Shown piece by piece: positions 1 through 10,860 of a DNA stretch of 64,000 nucleotides (position 1 is its first letter; every line of letters starts with the position of its first letter). The position numbers and the translations under genes are program-made. The DNA is from Scilla litardierei. Lineage: Eukaryota > Streptophyta > Magnoliopsida > Asparagales > Asparagaceae. The DNA lies in assembly GCA_030789695.1 (NCBI GenBank), contig JAULAV010003358.1, positions 163,893 through 227,892 of the forward strand. Direction: 5' to 3'. The notes under the pieces were generated by a model. It ran no database searches, was not told the origin of the DNA, and saw only the letters and a list, made by a program, of their open reading frames with translations.

Positions 1-782
1 GACCCGCCTTTTCATGTATGAATGTGGATGAAATTCTTTTATTAGCTGAGTCTGATGATTTTTATTGTATACTCTTCATAGAAAACACATCAAGCTTCAC
101 GCATTGGTTGCTTATATCTGGAGTACTGCTTTGCTTTCTTATATCTTTTCTTATTGCATGAAAATTGTACGCTTTACTTTCAGGTTGATTGGTTGTATGC
201 TATGTTGATATAACTGGATTAGTTTACTTTCTGTGATTAAATTGAGTAGATTACATTACTCTGCTGAAAGTTATCGTGCACATTCTATAGAGTGAACCGA
301 GTGTTACATATATTTATTTCTCCGCATATCTTGAGCATTATTTTTATGCTTAAAATCATGGTGAATCTCCCTTTAGCGAATCATTAATTGGCATATTCCC
401 CGCTATAAAGATCCATGCTCCAATACCCCAAAATCAAAAAGAAAAAAAGAAAAAAATATTCTTGTATATCTCTCTTTCTTTTGATTTGATATCACAATTG
501 TATATATATGATTGAAAAAAAGAGAGAAAAGAAGTATATATATGATCCCATTTCATCTTTCATGACATTTTGATTTTTTGATTTTGAAGGCATATACTGA
601 TGAATATGCCAATTAATGACAGAATCCTACTATGTTACTCGGCCGAGTGAATCTGATGATAGTACTGATGAATATGCCAATTAATGACAGTATCCTCCAA
701 TCTTTCATGGCATATACTGATGAATATGCCAATTAATGACAGTATCCTACAATGTTACTCGGCCGAGTGAATCTGATGATTT
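1..782 (+). mobile_element. 3' internal tail of a decayed Athila-like element
   Basis: This non-coding stretch aligns by eye with the 3' tail of the intact Athila-like copies near 48020-49541. Shared stretches include attagctgag, tatctggagtactg and the run of T- and A-rich tracts before the LTR. It ends in ttt immediately before the TGATCACT start of the LTR. No reading frame survives. The 5' part of the element lies outside the window. Confidence 0.8.
590..780 (+). repeat. Three imperfect tandem copies of a ~70-bp unit
   Basis: A unit starting gcatatactgatgaatatg occurs at 590-660 and 710-780, with a shortened copy at about 663-698. The two full copies each end with an actcggccgagt palindrome followed by gaatctgatgat. 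The repeat sits just upstream of the LTR and is absent from the intact family members, so it arose in this copy or its subfamily. Confidence 0.85.
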
Positions 783-1085
783 TGATCACTCCTTATTTTA
801 CACTTTTTTGCATGTTTTCATGACGTTTTGATCGCCCATATTGCGTTTTTCACGATTATTCGACGATATCGCGATGCTTTTCACTATTTCTTGTTTTTGT
901 CGTATTTCAGGAGATATGGAGCGATTTGGAGCGAAAATGAGATTAAAGGAATTTCACGCACTTCGGAGTGTCGCCCACGGCTCATTCGAGGAGTTATCAG
1001 CGATAGAGGATGAGCGGAAGGGAAAGGAAATCGATAGGATCGACGAGGAGGCGAAAAGGAGGAGAAATGAGCTCGAAAGCACATC

Positions 1086-1440
1086 ACTCGGCCGACCAAG
1101 ACTGCTCACTCGGCCGAGTGAAGGATCACACTTGCCCGAGTGAAACGGATACGCACAGCAAATTTCAGACGTTTCCTCGACCGAGTAAGGAAGTCCACTC
1201 GGCCGAGTGAGAAAGCTCACTCGCCCGAGTGGTACATAGAATTCGTCCAGAGTGGCTGCCAACTTACTCGAATTTCTGAGGAAGCCCACTCGGTCGAGCA
1301 TGATTGCTCACTCGGCCGAATGAAGAAGACCAATCGGCCGAGTCAGTCAGAGCGACAGACCCCTGAAACCCCCAGACTTACTATTTTTTATTGGGTCTGT
1401 CACTCGGCCGAGGGACAATGGTCGCTCGGCCGAGTGACCC
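1086..1440 (+). repeat. Palindrome array (actcggccgagt) in decayed LTR
   Basis: About twelve full or partial copies of the palindrome actcggccgagt lie irregularly spaced in this U3-like segment. Spacer sequence differs from the intact LTRs while the palindrome itself is kept, as expected if the motif rather than the spacers is under constraint or is repeatedly renewed. Confidence 0.8.
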
Positions 1441-1892
1441 TCTCCGACTGCTACGTGGATTTGAATTTCTGGGCTGCGCAGGGGCAGTTTTGTCACGAAT
1501 TTTTGGACGATTTTAGCTTGTATTTAAACATAGTTTTAGACCTAGTTTTAGGAGAGACTTGAATTATTTTTTAGAAACTTCTATTAAGTTTTTGACGGCT
1601 AGTCTTTTGTAAAATCTCAGCTGGAGATCATTGGCGACATTATTGGTTTGTTCTTTTTTGTTAAAAAAACTCATTTTTATGAATTGTTTCTTCTTTGACA
1701 ATGAATTGTGCTATGATTCCATCTATTATTTCTGAGATTTTCATGATGATTAGTGAGTAGTGACGTCGTTCTAGGGCATGGGGATGAACCCTATGGACCT
1801 GATCTTTGAATTGTGATGAACTTACAGATTTGTTGCTAGAATTAATAATGGTTAGGTTGTGATCGATTTATTACGAGTAGCTAGGAATTCAT

Positions 1893-2194
1893 ATCGATTG
1901 GGATTTACAAGAGATTAGATCCCAATTGGTAAGAAGGCCTAGATATTCGATTTAGATTAATAATTGAAATTCTCTAGATTTGGTTTGCAAGAGATTGGAT
2001 CAAAGCTATAATTTTTAATTATAAATCTATCCTAATATTCGTTTGCAAGAGATTGGACGAATACGAACTATCATAGCCTAGATCGTAACTCGAGTTTGCA
2101 CGAGAGTGGGCTCGAGATGCGATTGGACGATGATGTCGATCTTCACGACAGCGGCTTAGGGTAGGGTTTGCACGAGAGTGGGCTCTATCCTAGG
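1893..2194 (+). ncRNA. Hairpin array with conserved tip (decayed copy)
   Basis: Five stem-loops share a loop close to ttgcaagagattgg. Stems include tattcgt/acgaata around 2036-2064 and ctcgag/ctcgag around 2089-2117. Two loops read ttgcacgagagtgg, where the tip pairs CAA/TTG have become CAC/GTG around an unchanged GAGA. These are paired changes relative to the intact LTR copies. The segment would be transcribed as part of the LTR R/U5 region. Confidence 0.75.
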
Positions 2195-2546
2195 TTTGCT
2201 ATAGACCGACAATAGAGCGAGAGCGTGAGCTTGGTTCTACATTAAGTTGCGACTAGTTCACCTATATTCAAGTTTAGCAACAATGAAATTCATGATTCAC
2301 AAGAATAAGAAACGGTCCGTAGTGGGGATTTCATATCCCTAGACGCTTTTATTATATTGATATTTTCTTGCTATTTGAACGATTGTGACAATTACATCGA
2401 AACTATCCTTGTTCTCTTTATAGCTAGGTAATCAAAGTAGGATACTGTCATTTGTCCTCCCTGTGTTTGATACCCGCTTGCCACTACACCGTGCTCTTAC
2501 GGTAAGACTACAAGTCGTTTTCTGGGTGTATATCCGGGCACGATCA

Positions 2547-2866
2547 GGGGGACGCTCTGCGCGCGTCAGGCGGGGGGGCGTCAGGCGCGGCGGCGGGGGG
2601 AGTCAGGCGCGGCGGCAGGCGCACTGCAGGGGGAGGTGTTACGCGCGTGCGTCAGGCGCGGCGGGGGGAGGGTGCATCAAGTACGGCGGCGGGCCACGCG
2701 TCGCCTGCGCGTCAAGCACGGCGGCGGGCCGCGCGTCGCCTGCTCGCCAGGCACGGCGGCGGGCCGTGCGTCGCCTGCTCGCCAGGCATGGCGGCGGCAG
2801 GCAACGCTTCACGTGCGCATCAAGTGCGCGCGGGGTGGCGCGGTGCACGCATGTCGGGCACGCGTG
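2547..2866. repeat. GC-rich minisatellite
   Basis: Degenerate tandem units of about 35 bp are built on gccaggcacggcggcggg plus a tgcgtcgcctgctc half. They start directly after the decayed LTR. All six frames are open across parts of it because of base composition, and none resembles a known protein. I regard it as non-coding. Confidence 0.75.
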
Positions 2867-2869
2867 GGG

Positions 2870-2930
2870 GTGCCAAGTCCTCTGGATTCATGGATTTCCT
2901 TGTGCCAAGTCCTCTGGATTCATGGATTTC
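2870..2930. repeat. 32-bp direct duplication
   Basis: The 29-bp string beginning gtgccaagtcctctggattc occurs at 2870-2898 and again at 2902-2930, with no mismatch and a 3-bp spacer. Confidence 0.9.
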
Positions 2931-2934
2931 GGAG

Positions 2935-3522
2935 GAAAAATTCGATTTTTATTGCAAATATATAATTTTTAATCTTTGAATCAACGTTTTTACTATAAAA
3001 ATATGATTTTTTGAGTGAAAAAGTTGATTTTTCATCCAAAAATGATATAAAAACTTTTTTTGAAAAGAGATCTATATTAAAATTATGATTTTTCATTTCA
3101 GACCTAAGTAAAAGATATAGATCTAATTAAAGGAAATCACAGATCTATTATCATGCGCATGAAAAATTTAGACATAGGGCATAAAGATTACCTCTAAATC
3201 CTATCCGCCGGATTTAGCGACGTTTGGTGAAGGAAGCCCTTTCGCGTCGCGATTCGTCCGTCGGCAGAGGTTCGACTCAGTTGTGAGCGTGCTGATAACG
3301 TGTTATGAGAGTGCCGGCCATAGCCCTCTATTTATATAAAAACAATTACATAATGGGTGGATACCCTAAACCCTATTGGGCTCCACTTGGACCTACAAAA
3401 GCACGTTTACAACAGTATTTATATATTTTCTTAGACATCCCCGAGTTAAATGTTTGATGACCAGGTCATTTTTGATATTTATGTGAATATATCATAATAA
3501 TACACATGTAAATTTCTCAACA
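2935..3522 (-). mobile_element. Copia-like LTR and leader fragment, minus strand
   Basis: Read on the minus strand, 3522-3301 begins TGTTGAGAAA and ends CATAACA, a short LTR-like segment of about 222 bp. It is followed by cgttatcagcacg and a leader (3300-2935) that matches the plus-strand leader at 6421-6780, for example the stretches around gatttagcgacg and cagaggttcg. No Gag or Pol frame remains. Assignment to Ty1/copia is inference from the leader style. Confidence 0.5.
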
Positions 3523-3654
3523 TTTTATAATATAATTGAGGTACTATTTGGTAACCGGTGTTGTGGTTAGTGTTAGCATCCAATTAACCATTAAAGTTTT
3601 TTTTGAAGAATTAACCATTAAAGTTTTATTGTGAATAAAATAAGAATTTTTATT

Positions 3655-3977
3655 ACATGTGAGGGCTGTTTTTGAATTTGTCCCATGTGGCAATGTCACA
3701 TCTCCACATGAGACAACCTCTTTAAACCCAAAATCGAAAACCCAAAAAACCCAAAACCCCACCCAACCCCCCAAAATACACTCAAATCCAAAACATCCAA
3801 AATCACTCCCCAATAAAAAAACCAATAACCACAAGACAATACACACACTCAAACCTACTCTTCTCATTTTTCACACGTTTTGCACTCATCGAAACACCCG
3901 TGTGGGTCTCGCATCCTGATTGTGTGGGTTAGGTTTTGGGGGGGTGTCTGTGCACTTTGTGCACGTGTTATTTCTAT
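3655..3977 (+). mobile_element. Helitron-like unit 1
   Basis: The unit opens with a segment around ctgtttttgaatttgtcccatgtgg, shared with later units. It closes with the hairpin gtgcactttgtgcac followed by gtgttatttctat. The order of hairpin, short AT tail and CT-rich end is the Helitron 3' signature, but the final CTRR is degenerate here. No Rep/helicase gene is present, so it is non-autonomous. Confidence 0.5.
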
Positions 3978-4303
3978 TTATTTTACATTTGAGGCAGCAG
4001 CTGTTGTCACAGTCACAAGCTGACTGAGAAAAATATCATATCGTCACTCTCACATATTTGCATGTTTGCCATCCCCATCATCCCATTTTGAGAAAAACCC
4101 ATAAAAACCTCCCAAACTCACATAATTGCATTTTTGGCCTATGGGCTTTTCCCCTATAACCCCAAAGGTTTTTGGGTTTACCCTTTTACCCCACGACGAT
4201 ATTGACATACACCCATACTTCTCGCTCCTTTTCGGTTGCGCCGCATCTTGTTTGTCAGGTTTTTTCCTTACCCCGTGCACTGTGTGCACGGGTTATTTCT
4301 TGT
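3978..4303 (+). mobile_element. Helitron-like unit 2
   Basis: The 5' part is divergent, but the 3' half matches its neighbours (acgatattgacatacaccc, then ccttttcggttgcg). It ends with a perfect 9-bp stem, cccgtgcac-tgt-gtgcacggg at 4273-4293, followed by ttatttcttg. Non-autonomous. Confidence 0.5.
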
Positions 4304-4653
4304 CCTTTACATATATGAGAACTGTTTTTGAATTTGTCCCATGTGGTAATGTCCCATCGCCATATGGGACAACCCCCTCAATCTCACCCTCCACCTCACC
4401 CCCACATACCCAAAAAACACCAAAAAAGCATCCCAAAACACACACATCACCCAAAACACCCAAAAAACACCCATGTTCAAACAACATCCAAAAATGGGTC
4501 CCATTGGGGGTGGGGTTTTGGGCTTTTTTGGGGTCCTTTTACCCCCGACGATATCGACACACACACAGTTCTCACTCCTTTTCGGTTTTGCGCGTGCATC
4601 GCATCCTTTGGTGTTTTTTGTCGTCATGCACTGTGTGCACGGGTTATTTCTAA
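4304..4653 (+). mobile_element. Helitron-like unit 3 with CTAA terminus
   Basis: It starts with the shared ctgtttttgaatttgtccca segment. It ends with the hairpin tgcac-tgt-gtgca plus cgggttatttCTAA, which fits the CTRR end of Helitrons. The next unit starts directly at the following base. Confidence 0.6.
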
Positions 4654-4966
4654 TCTATATATTAAAAGAGGGATTTACGGTTTTGCAATTGTCCCGTGTG
4701 GCAATGTCACATCGCCACAGGGGACAATGTCACAACTGTAAATCCCTCACCACACTAAAAAAATAAAAAACCATTCATCCCAATTATTTGCATGTTTACC
4801 GTTGGGTATTTGCATTTTAGCTCTTTTAGCCTCCTTATTTACATGTTTGCTCCTCTTTTACCCAACGATACCGACACACACATCAACACACTTCTCGCTC
4901 TTTTTCGGTTGTGCGCATGCACCGCGCCTTTTTAGCAGGGGGTCAGTTTTGCTCCTCCGTGTATGT
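4654..4966 (+). mobile_element. Helitron-like unit 4, 3'-truncated
   Basis: It begins TCTATATATTAAAAG, which fits the TC plus TATTAAAAG 5' end common in plant Helitrons, directly abutting the CTAA end of unit 3. It carries the shared cpg-poor segment and the ccgacacacac/tttttcggttgtgcg block. The terminal hairpin is missing where the hAT element's target site begins. Confidence 0.6.
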
Positions 4967-5269
4967 ACTAAGTGCAGTGGCGTAACTAGGAATTTTTTTG
5001 CCCTGGGCAAAAAAGATGATATAAAGAATATTTTTAAAAATATCAAAACAAAAAAAAATTAAACATTAATAAATAAAAAGTAACAAAAAAATTAACGTTA
5101 AATAATACTCAACATGCAAAAAAATATTTCTGCTCTCATTTCCCTCTTCCTACTTCGTAACAAATTATAGCATATCTTTACAAAAAATCATAACAAAAAA
5201 TTAGACATTAAGTAATACCTAAGCAAAATAGGGTAATAAGTAACAAATAATAATAAATAAAAACATCTG

Positions 5270-5690
5270 TATCGGAGATCGAAACCAAAAGATCTAGTTC
5301 CGTTAATAAGTAACAAATAATAACAGCTCCGGAACCATTCATAAGTAACAAATAATAACAAGTAAAAACATCACGAGCGGCCAACGAGCCTTTGCTCGGT
5401 TGGCACCCTCTCCCCCTCTCTCGTGGGAGGCGAGGAATCGAGACCCAAAACGCACGCTTTAAAATTCTTCCTGATGTATCAAAAAAAAACCTTGAGCAGG
5501 GATCGAAGCAAAAAGATCTTAGCCATTGGTGGGCATAAAGAGATGCTAATTAAATATTAAAAAACAATTAATAATAGGTAATGCAAACAAATAATAACCA
5601 ATAACAAACGTAGGGAGCAGGGATCAAACTAGAGCTTCAAGTTCAGCACCAAAACGCCTTAGCCATTGGGCCGCCAAAAGAGGAGTGCTA
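5270..5690 (-). repeat. Further degenerate A/B-box modules
   Basis: On the minus strand, B-box-like strings related to ggttcgatccc recur near 5275, 5436, 5503 and 5617. A-box-like ccaatggctaag occurs near 5519 and 5661. Together with 5762-5833 they make up to five degenerate tRNA-like units in one orientation inside the hAT element, separated by AT-rich spacers. Confidence 0.5.
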
Positions 5691-5761
5691 AATGATGGTA
5701 CCAAAATTATTAATATACAATACAAACAAGTAAAAGGTAACAAACAACAACAAATAAAAAA

Positions 5762-5833
5762 ACTCAGAGCGTGAATCGAACCCAAAATCGCTGGTTTCAG
5801 AGTCCAGCGCCTCATCCACTGGTCCAACGTCCA
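5762..5833 (-). repeat. tRNA-like module
   Basis: On the minus strand this reads like a decayed tRNA. There is an A-box-like ccagtggatgaggcg, an anticodon arm ctggactctgaaaccag resembling tRNA-Gln(CTG), and a B-box-like gggttcgattcac. The acceptor stem does not pair, so I do not call it a functional gene. Confidence 0.55.
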
Positions 5834-5927
5834 ATCATGAAGTGTACGCTAGCAAATATGTTTTTATTTTGTTGCACTAGGTAGCCGCCCAGGGCAACTT
5901 GTACGTAGCTCCACCCCTGACTAAGGG

Positions 5928-6329
5928 CCTGTTCTTTTCTCCAAAAGTTGGAGAGTATTCTCCTACATAACACTATTCATGCACTGTTTGCAAGGATTCC
6001 TATTCAACTTTCTTGCTGGCTGTTCTTTTCCCCATCTTGTGAACTTTGAAAAAAATCCTAGCTGACATGTGGCAGTAGGATTCCTAGAGGCCAAAACAAA
6101 TCCGAGCAAAATGGCCGGATTACATTGGAATCTCAAAGAGGAGTGGGCCCCTCTCTCCTCCCACCAATCCGTGATTTTTGCGCTTTTTCTTTTTTTTGCT
6201 TTCCTGGCAGCGGAGAGAATCAAATAGGTGGGCCCCTTGCTATTAATACATTTGATTACCCTTATTCATACTCATTTAATTATAATTAGTATTAAATAAC
6301 TCTTATATTGTTATAAACGGGCTTTTATA
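5928..6329. other. Unassigned AT-rich sequence
   Basis: It starts with gggcctgttcttttc, a string often seen at the ends of plant MITEs, but I see no matching inverted end. A second ctgttcttttccccatc occurs near 6021. No coding signal. Confidence 0.5.
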
Positions 6330-6420
6330 GGCCCATCTGGATATTGGGTATCCACCCATTATGTAACCCTAATTCTATAAATACAGGGCTACGGGTTCCG
6401 TAGCCACCAAGTTTACAACA
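6330..6420 (+). promoter_or_regulatory. LTR 3' part with TATA box, copia-like element
   Basis: The segment matches, in inverted orientation, the LTR scrap at 3301-3380 (gggtatccacccattatgta). It has a TATA box, tataaata, at 6376-6383 and ends ttacaaca, followed by cgttatcagcacg as in the other copy. The LTR start is not discernible. Confidence 0.5.
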
Positions 6421-7140
6421 CGTTATCAGCACGCTCGAGTCTGAGCCGAACCTCTGCCGACGGACGAACACGACGCGAACAGGATTCCTTCATCGAACGT
6501 CGCTAAATCCAGCGGGTAGGATCTAGAGGTAATTTTTTATTCCCTAGATCTAAACTTCTATGCGCATACGATTAAATCTACATGCTTAATCTATGTTTGA
6601 TTAGTATAGATCGGATTTTTAACTTAGATCTGCATGCTAAATCAATTTTTTCAATGATAACTCGACGTTTTTATCAACAAAAATCAGTTTTTACGATAAA
6701 AACACCGTTTTGAAGACTAAAAATAGTTCTTTTTAAAATAAAAATCCTATTTTTATGATCTTCTTCCCCAAATCTTTAAACCCTAGATGGGATTTTTCGT
6801 CGCCAGACGGCCAGAAGCCACGAACGCACGAAACCCCCTCCCCCATTGCAATCTCTTCGCCACCAGAAGCGACGCCGTTCCGCTAGGCTGCTGCCGCTCC
6901 CAGCGGCAGTCGCCGCCGCCGCCACCTAACCGCCATAAGCGGTGGCGGCGACGCTAACCTCCTTCGCGCGTGTACGGGCAAACCTTAGCCGCCCGTAGCG
7001 GCGATGCGCGCGGCGAAACCCTAGCCGCCCGAAGCGGCGATCCCTACGGCGCAAAATTTTTCCGCCCACACGGGCCCGCATGAACGACCGCCTTCAAAAC
7101 CCTAACTAGGGTTTTTCCCCCAAAAACTTCGTTTTTATAA
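6421..7140 (+). mobile_element. 5' leader of decayed copia-like element
   Basis: It is homologous to the inverted leader at 3300-2935 in its first 360 bases. From about 6840 to 7060 it becomes GC-rich with repeated short hairpins built on gccgcccgtagcggcgat and gccgcccgaagcggcgat. No convincing Gag start follows. Confidence 0.45.
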
Positions 7141-9755
7141 GTTCTTTTTCAGATTTAATTAAGTTTTTCTTCGTTAAAATCTGATTAATGCTTTATAAAT
7201 CATCGTAATTTTTTTTGGATTATTTGATTATTACACGTTTAATAATTAGGAAGATCCTGCGACCGCTCTGCGGTTAGTTAACTAACCTAACGGTGTATGA
7301 CGTTGCCTAGTGGTCCAATAATTATGAAATGAAATTTTTTTCATTTCCATTATAAAATGCCAGTGATGATTAATTGCTTATGATGATTAATTGTCTGTGA
7401 TGAAATTAAATGCCTGCTGCATTTTTCTGCGATGAGATGTCGTATATTTTTATTGCCTCTAGCATGAATTTACGCTTAAACACTATAAATGCATGAGTAG
7501 AAAATTATATGCCTGTCACATATTTAATGTTATGTGATGAACATTTTTATTTAGCATGCTAAAATCTCTATGATATATTTTTAATGCCTGTAGCATAAAT
7601 ATATGTTTGAGATAAATTATTTATATACCTACAGAATATAAATAACATGTGTATATGTTTCAATTCATGTTAGCTGAACATACATTCTTAAGCTCACATG
7701 CTTGACTTATTTGCAATGATAATTTAGTTTCTTTCAAATATTTGCAAGGATAACTTTTAGCTTACAAGCTTCATATTATGTGTATGATAAATCATTAATT
7801 GTTGCATTTTGCACTCTTATACGATCATCCCTTGCTTATGCTCATGCTCATGATATGACGATATTTAATGACAACAAACCAATCATGATTTCAAAAAGTT
7901 TAACATCATATCTATTTTGACAAAATGAACCTGAAGTTCAAAATCAAATCAAAAGTCAACACCCTTTCACCCTAATAAAAATTAACAAATACGATGGAAT
8001 ATGCGAAAAACATTTATGCGATTTCTTTTAGAGATACACATTTTGCGGTAAACATGTCTCTCAGATCTATAGTTTATATAAATCAATATTGACACCAGCA
8101 GTTGTCATAACACAGCTAAACTCTTTTAGAGTAATCTCACTTTACAAGGTATGATTCTTTAATCTAGCCTTAATTTTAAGCGTACGCCAGAAGTCGTATC
8201 TTAATAGATAAATGAGAAATTATAAATTTCGTAGCCACGTATTTGTTTCCCCTTGAGCATGATTCTTTATCCACATAATACTTGAAGGACTAAATAAAAA
8301 TGGCCTGAAGACCATACTTGAGTTTTCAAATAGATTTTTAAAAGTCTCATAAATTAGAAAAGTGGAAATATAGAAACTAACTCATTTCCCTTGTATATGT
8401 CTACTTCGTAAGACCAATATTCATTCTTCCTTATAAACGACAATAAGGAAGACTGGAAACAGGGGAAGTCTTGAATAAAATGAGAAAGGGAAGATATGAT
8501 ATACCTCGACATGGAGTAGGCAATTGTAGCCCAATATCAGACCAGAAGTTCTGACAAGACCCATAATGCTTTTTGCAATATGAATGGGCATTAGCCTATG
8601 TCATATAAAAATATATACATATCTAGTCTAAACGACGAAAGTCAAATTGACCGTATGTATATTTAGCTACTCCCCGAGGATAAGTAAACTTTGAAAACAA
8701 ATTTGATCTGTTGTCATAACATAAGTCTAAATGAGTATAACTGTAGACGTATGTTTTCTAGAGCACACATCATACTATGAAGTTTTCTAGAGCACACATC
8801 ATACTATGAAACTTGTTGTCGTAACATAATTATCAGTAGTATTCTCTTGCAGTATATATGTGCTTTTTACGCATTTTATTTTACCGTGAATGATTTGTTA
8901 TCCTGAATACTCCTAAAATGAGGATGCCATGTACTCTCTGAAACTTATAAAGTTTCAAAAGATATTCATCAAAACGAAATCCCTAATGACTCAAGAAACC
9001 AATAAAGCCTGAAGCTTTATCCAACTTTGATCCGCATAGTAGTCAATGTAAAGATGCAATCCTTCACAGTTTGAACACAATTCACCTATTACAGGACAAA
9101 ATTAACTTGATCATTTTAATGGACTTTCAAAAGTCCCACATAAATTCGAACAGATGAATTAATTTGGAACACCAGAAGTGTCTACAATCGACCAACTTTG
9201 GATCGATGTCACCTGGATTGATGATGCAATACGTCATTAACCAGACGAACCCGAAGATTCTTCAAAAAAGGGTGAAACTTTCATTATCCCATTCAAAAGG
9301 GAAAAATGATTACGAGATCATCTCCATTCACGTAGACATTGACTCTTCTCACTTCCTCAAACGAATTTAAGATGATATACTATCATTAGAAGAATGAGAC
9401 CTTTAGGCCTCTTGAGAGTATTTGAGGGATAAAAGTGGACTCACACACTCCCTACATATGGCTGATGATGTAACTTAGAGTACTCATCCATATATCATCT
9501 TAAAATGGTCATAATCATAACCTTATTATTCAACCGCAGTCCAGATTATTATTAATCACAACAGACATATTAACTTACTGGGATATTGGTTGGGCTTTTA
9601 CTTATCCTCATATCTCCTTCAAAAATGCCACAGTGGAACTTATTCATCGGGATTAACCATCCTGGATGAATATATTCCGAGATCCCCAAACGGGGGAGGC
9701 ATTACTGCACATCTTATAGATCGTGCCTTGACGGGTTTATATCCCCAGTTCTATA
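7141..9755 (+). mobile_element. Decayed body of the element, no intact frame
   Basis: AT-rich sequence riddled with stops. Short phrases such as ttgtcataacata recur near 8105, 8710 and 8818. Short frames at 9164-9370 and 9590-9793 are unrecognisable. The sequence continues beyond the SIRE-like insertion at 34492. I cannot assign a protein domain. Confidence 0.4.
8753..8810. repeat. 29-bp perfect tandem duplication
   Basis: The 29-bp unit starting gttttctagagcacacatc occurs twice without gap at 8753-8781 and 8782-8810. Confidence 0.9.
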
Positions 9756-10180
9756 TGTTGAGTATTGGACTCCCCGTATTTGGTTTTGGATGATGAGCAA
9801 ACATAAATAAATTTGAACTAACAATTTGTGAGCGCAGTTATGGAGATCGTCGCCAAATTCATGAGAACACTAAAAGCGACATCTCAAGACTTCTCAAAGC
9901 ACGTACTCAATGCCTAAAGCTTCGTTGAAGCTTTTGGACCATTTTGGAAGTCATGAAGATTTGATCGAAGCTCTCGAAGACCGTTCCTTAAGGTTTTATT
10001 TATAGTCTTTTAGCTTCGATCTATAGAATGTTAAGCCTTGAGTAATTCTTACATTTCGATCTTCATATCGCTCCCATCTTAGAGCTAGGATCTTAGTAGA
10101 AGTCCATACAATCTTTCCCGAAGCATCGCGCTTCGATTTGGGACTTCTAGTGCATGTTAGTTGGTTCAAGAAGAAGAACC

Positions 10181-10800
10181 AACCGACTAGATGGTGATCT
10201 AGTCGGTCGGTAAAGCTTCTTGGACCGACTAGTTTGTTCCCTAAACTTCTTGCTCCTTACTGTTCATACTTAGTCGGTCCATGTTGACTCACCGACCGAC
10301 TAGTTGTTGAACTAGTCGGTCAGTGATGCTTCTTAGACCGACTAGTTGAACATTCCCTGAACTTGCCTAGTTACTGTTTATACTTAGTCGGTCCATGTTG
10401 ACTCACCGACCGACTAGTTAGTGAACTAGTCGGTCAGTGATGCTTCCTAGACCGACTAGTTGAACAGTCTCTGTTCATGCCAAGTTACTGTTTATCCTTA
10501 GTCGGTCTAAGAACGTTTAGCGACCGACAGTTGATGAACTAGTCGGTCAACATTTGTTCTTGAACCGACTAACTCAATTTGTATTCAAACTATTTGTTTT
10601 TGACTCTTAGTCGGTCTAAGTTCACTGACCGACCGACTAGTTGTGAAACTAGTCGGTCAGACAGTCTTCTTGGACCGACTAGATTTATAGGTCTGAAATT
10701 CAATCTGTTCACTGTTCATCACTTAGTCGGTTCATGTTGTTTCACCGACCGACTAGTTGATGAACTAGTCTGTCAGTGGTTGTTCTTTGACCGACTAGCT
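10181..10800 (+). repeat. Palindrome array (actagtcggt/accgactagt) in SIRE-like LTR
   Basis: About sixteen half-sites alternate as direct and inverted copies, so pairs form hairpins such as aactagtcggtc / gaccgactagtt with 12-15 nt loops. The array ends about 50 bp upstream of the TATA box, an enhancer-like position. A second array of the same motif lies upstream of the third ORF, and a homologous array lies in the LTR of element C. Confidence 0.9.
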
Positions 10801-10852
10801 GCTTCAGATTTCCAACCGTTGGGTTATGACCTAACACGATTTTCCCCCTTAG

Positions 10853-10860
10853 TATAAATA
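10853..10860 (+). promoter_or_regulatory. TATA box of SIRE-like 5' LTR
   Basis: tataaata follows the palindrome array directly. The U3/R boundary should lie about 30 bases downstream, near the ctggggttcttcttcc run. The same box is in the 3' LTR. Confidence 0.75.

Larger units (their letters stand above)
783..2546 (+). repeat. Decayed Athila-like LTR
   Basis: It starts TGATCACTCC and ends CACGATCA, the same termini as the intact family LTRs at 38083, 49542 and 60771. Length is 1764 bp against 1819 bp for the intact ones. It keeps the palindrome array, the hairpin array and the terminal stretch around cctccctgtgtttgatacccgc. Divergence is much higher than among the other copies, so this is the oldest family member here. 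It is either a 3' LTR or a solo remnant with its tail. Confidence 0.85.
4975..5919. mobile_element. Non-autonomous hAT element
   Basis: The ends form imperfect inverted repeats: cagtggcgtaacta...gccctgggc at the left against gcccagggcaa...cgtagctccacccctg at the right. It is flanked by 8-bp near-direct repeats, actaagtg (4967-4974) and actaaggg (5920-5927), one mismatch, matching the hAT target-site length. No transposase frame exists. The interior is AT-rich (taacaaataataac repeats) and carries several tRNA-like modules in minus orientation. Confidence 0.75.

Noticed and set aside
2463..2979. Overlapping Ala/Arg-rich reading frames on both strands
   Set aside because: They come from a GC-rich minisatellite, and open frames occur in several phases at once.
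5762..5833. Functional tRNA-Gln gene on the minus strand
   Set aside because: Anticodon arm and B-box are recognisable, but the acceptor stem does not pair and similar broken modules lie alongside.
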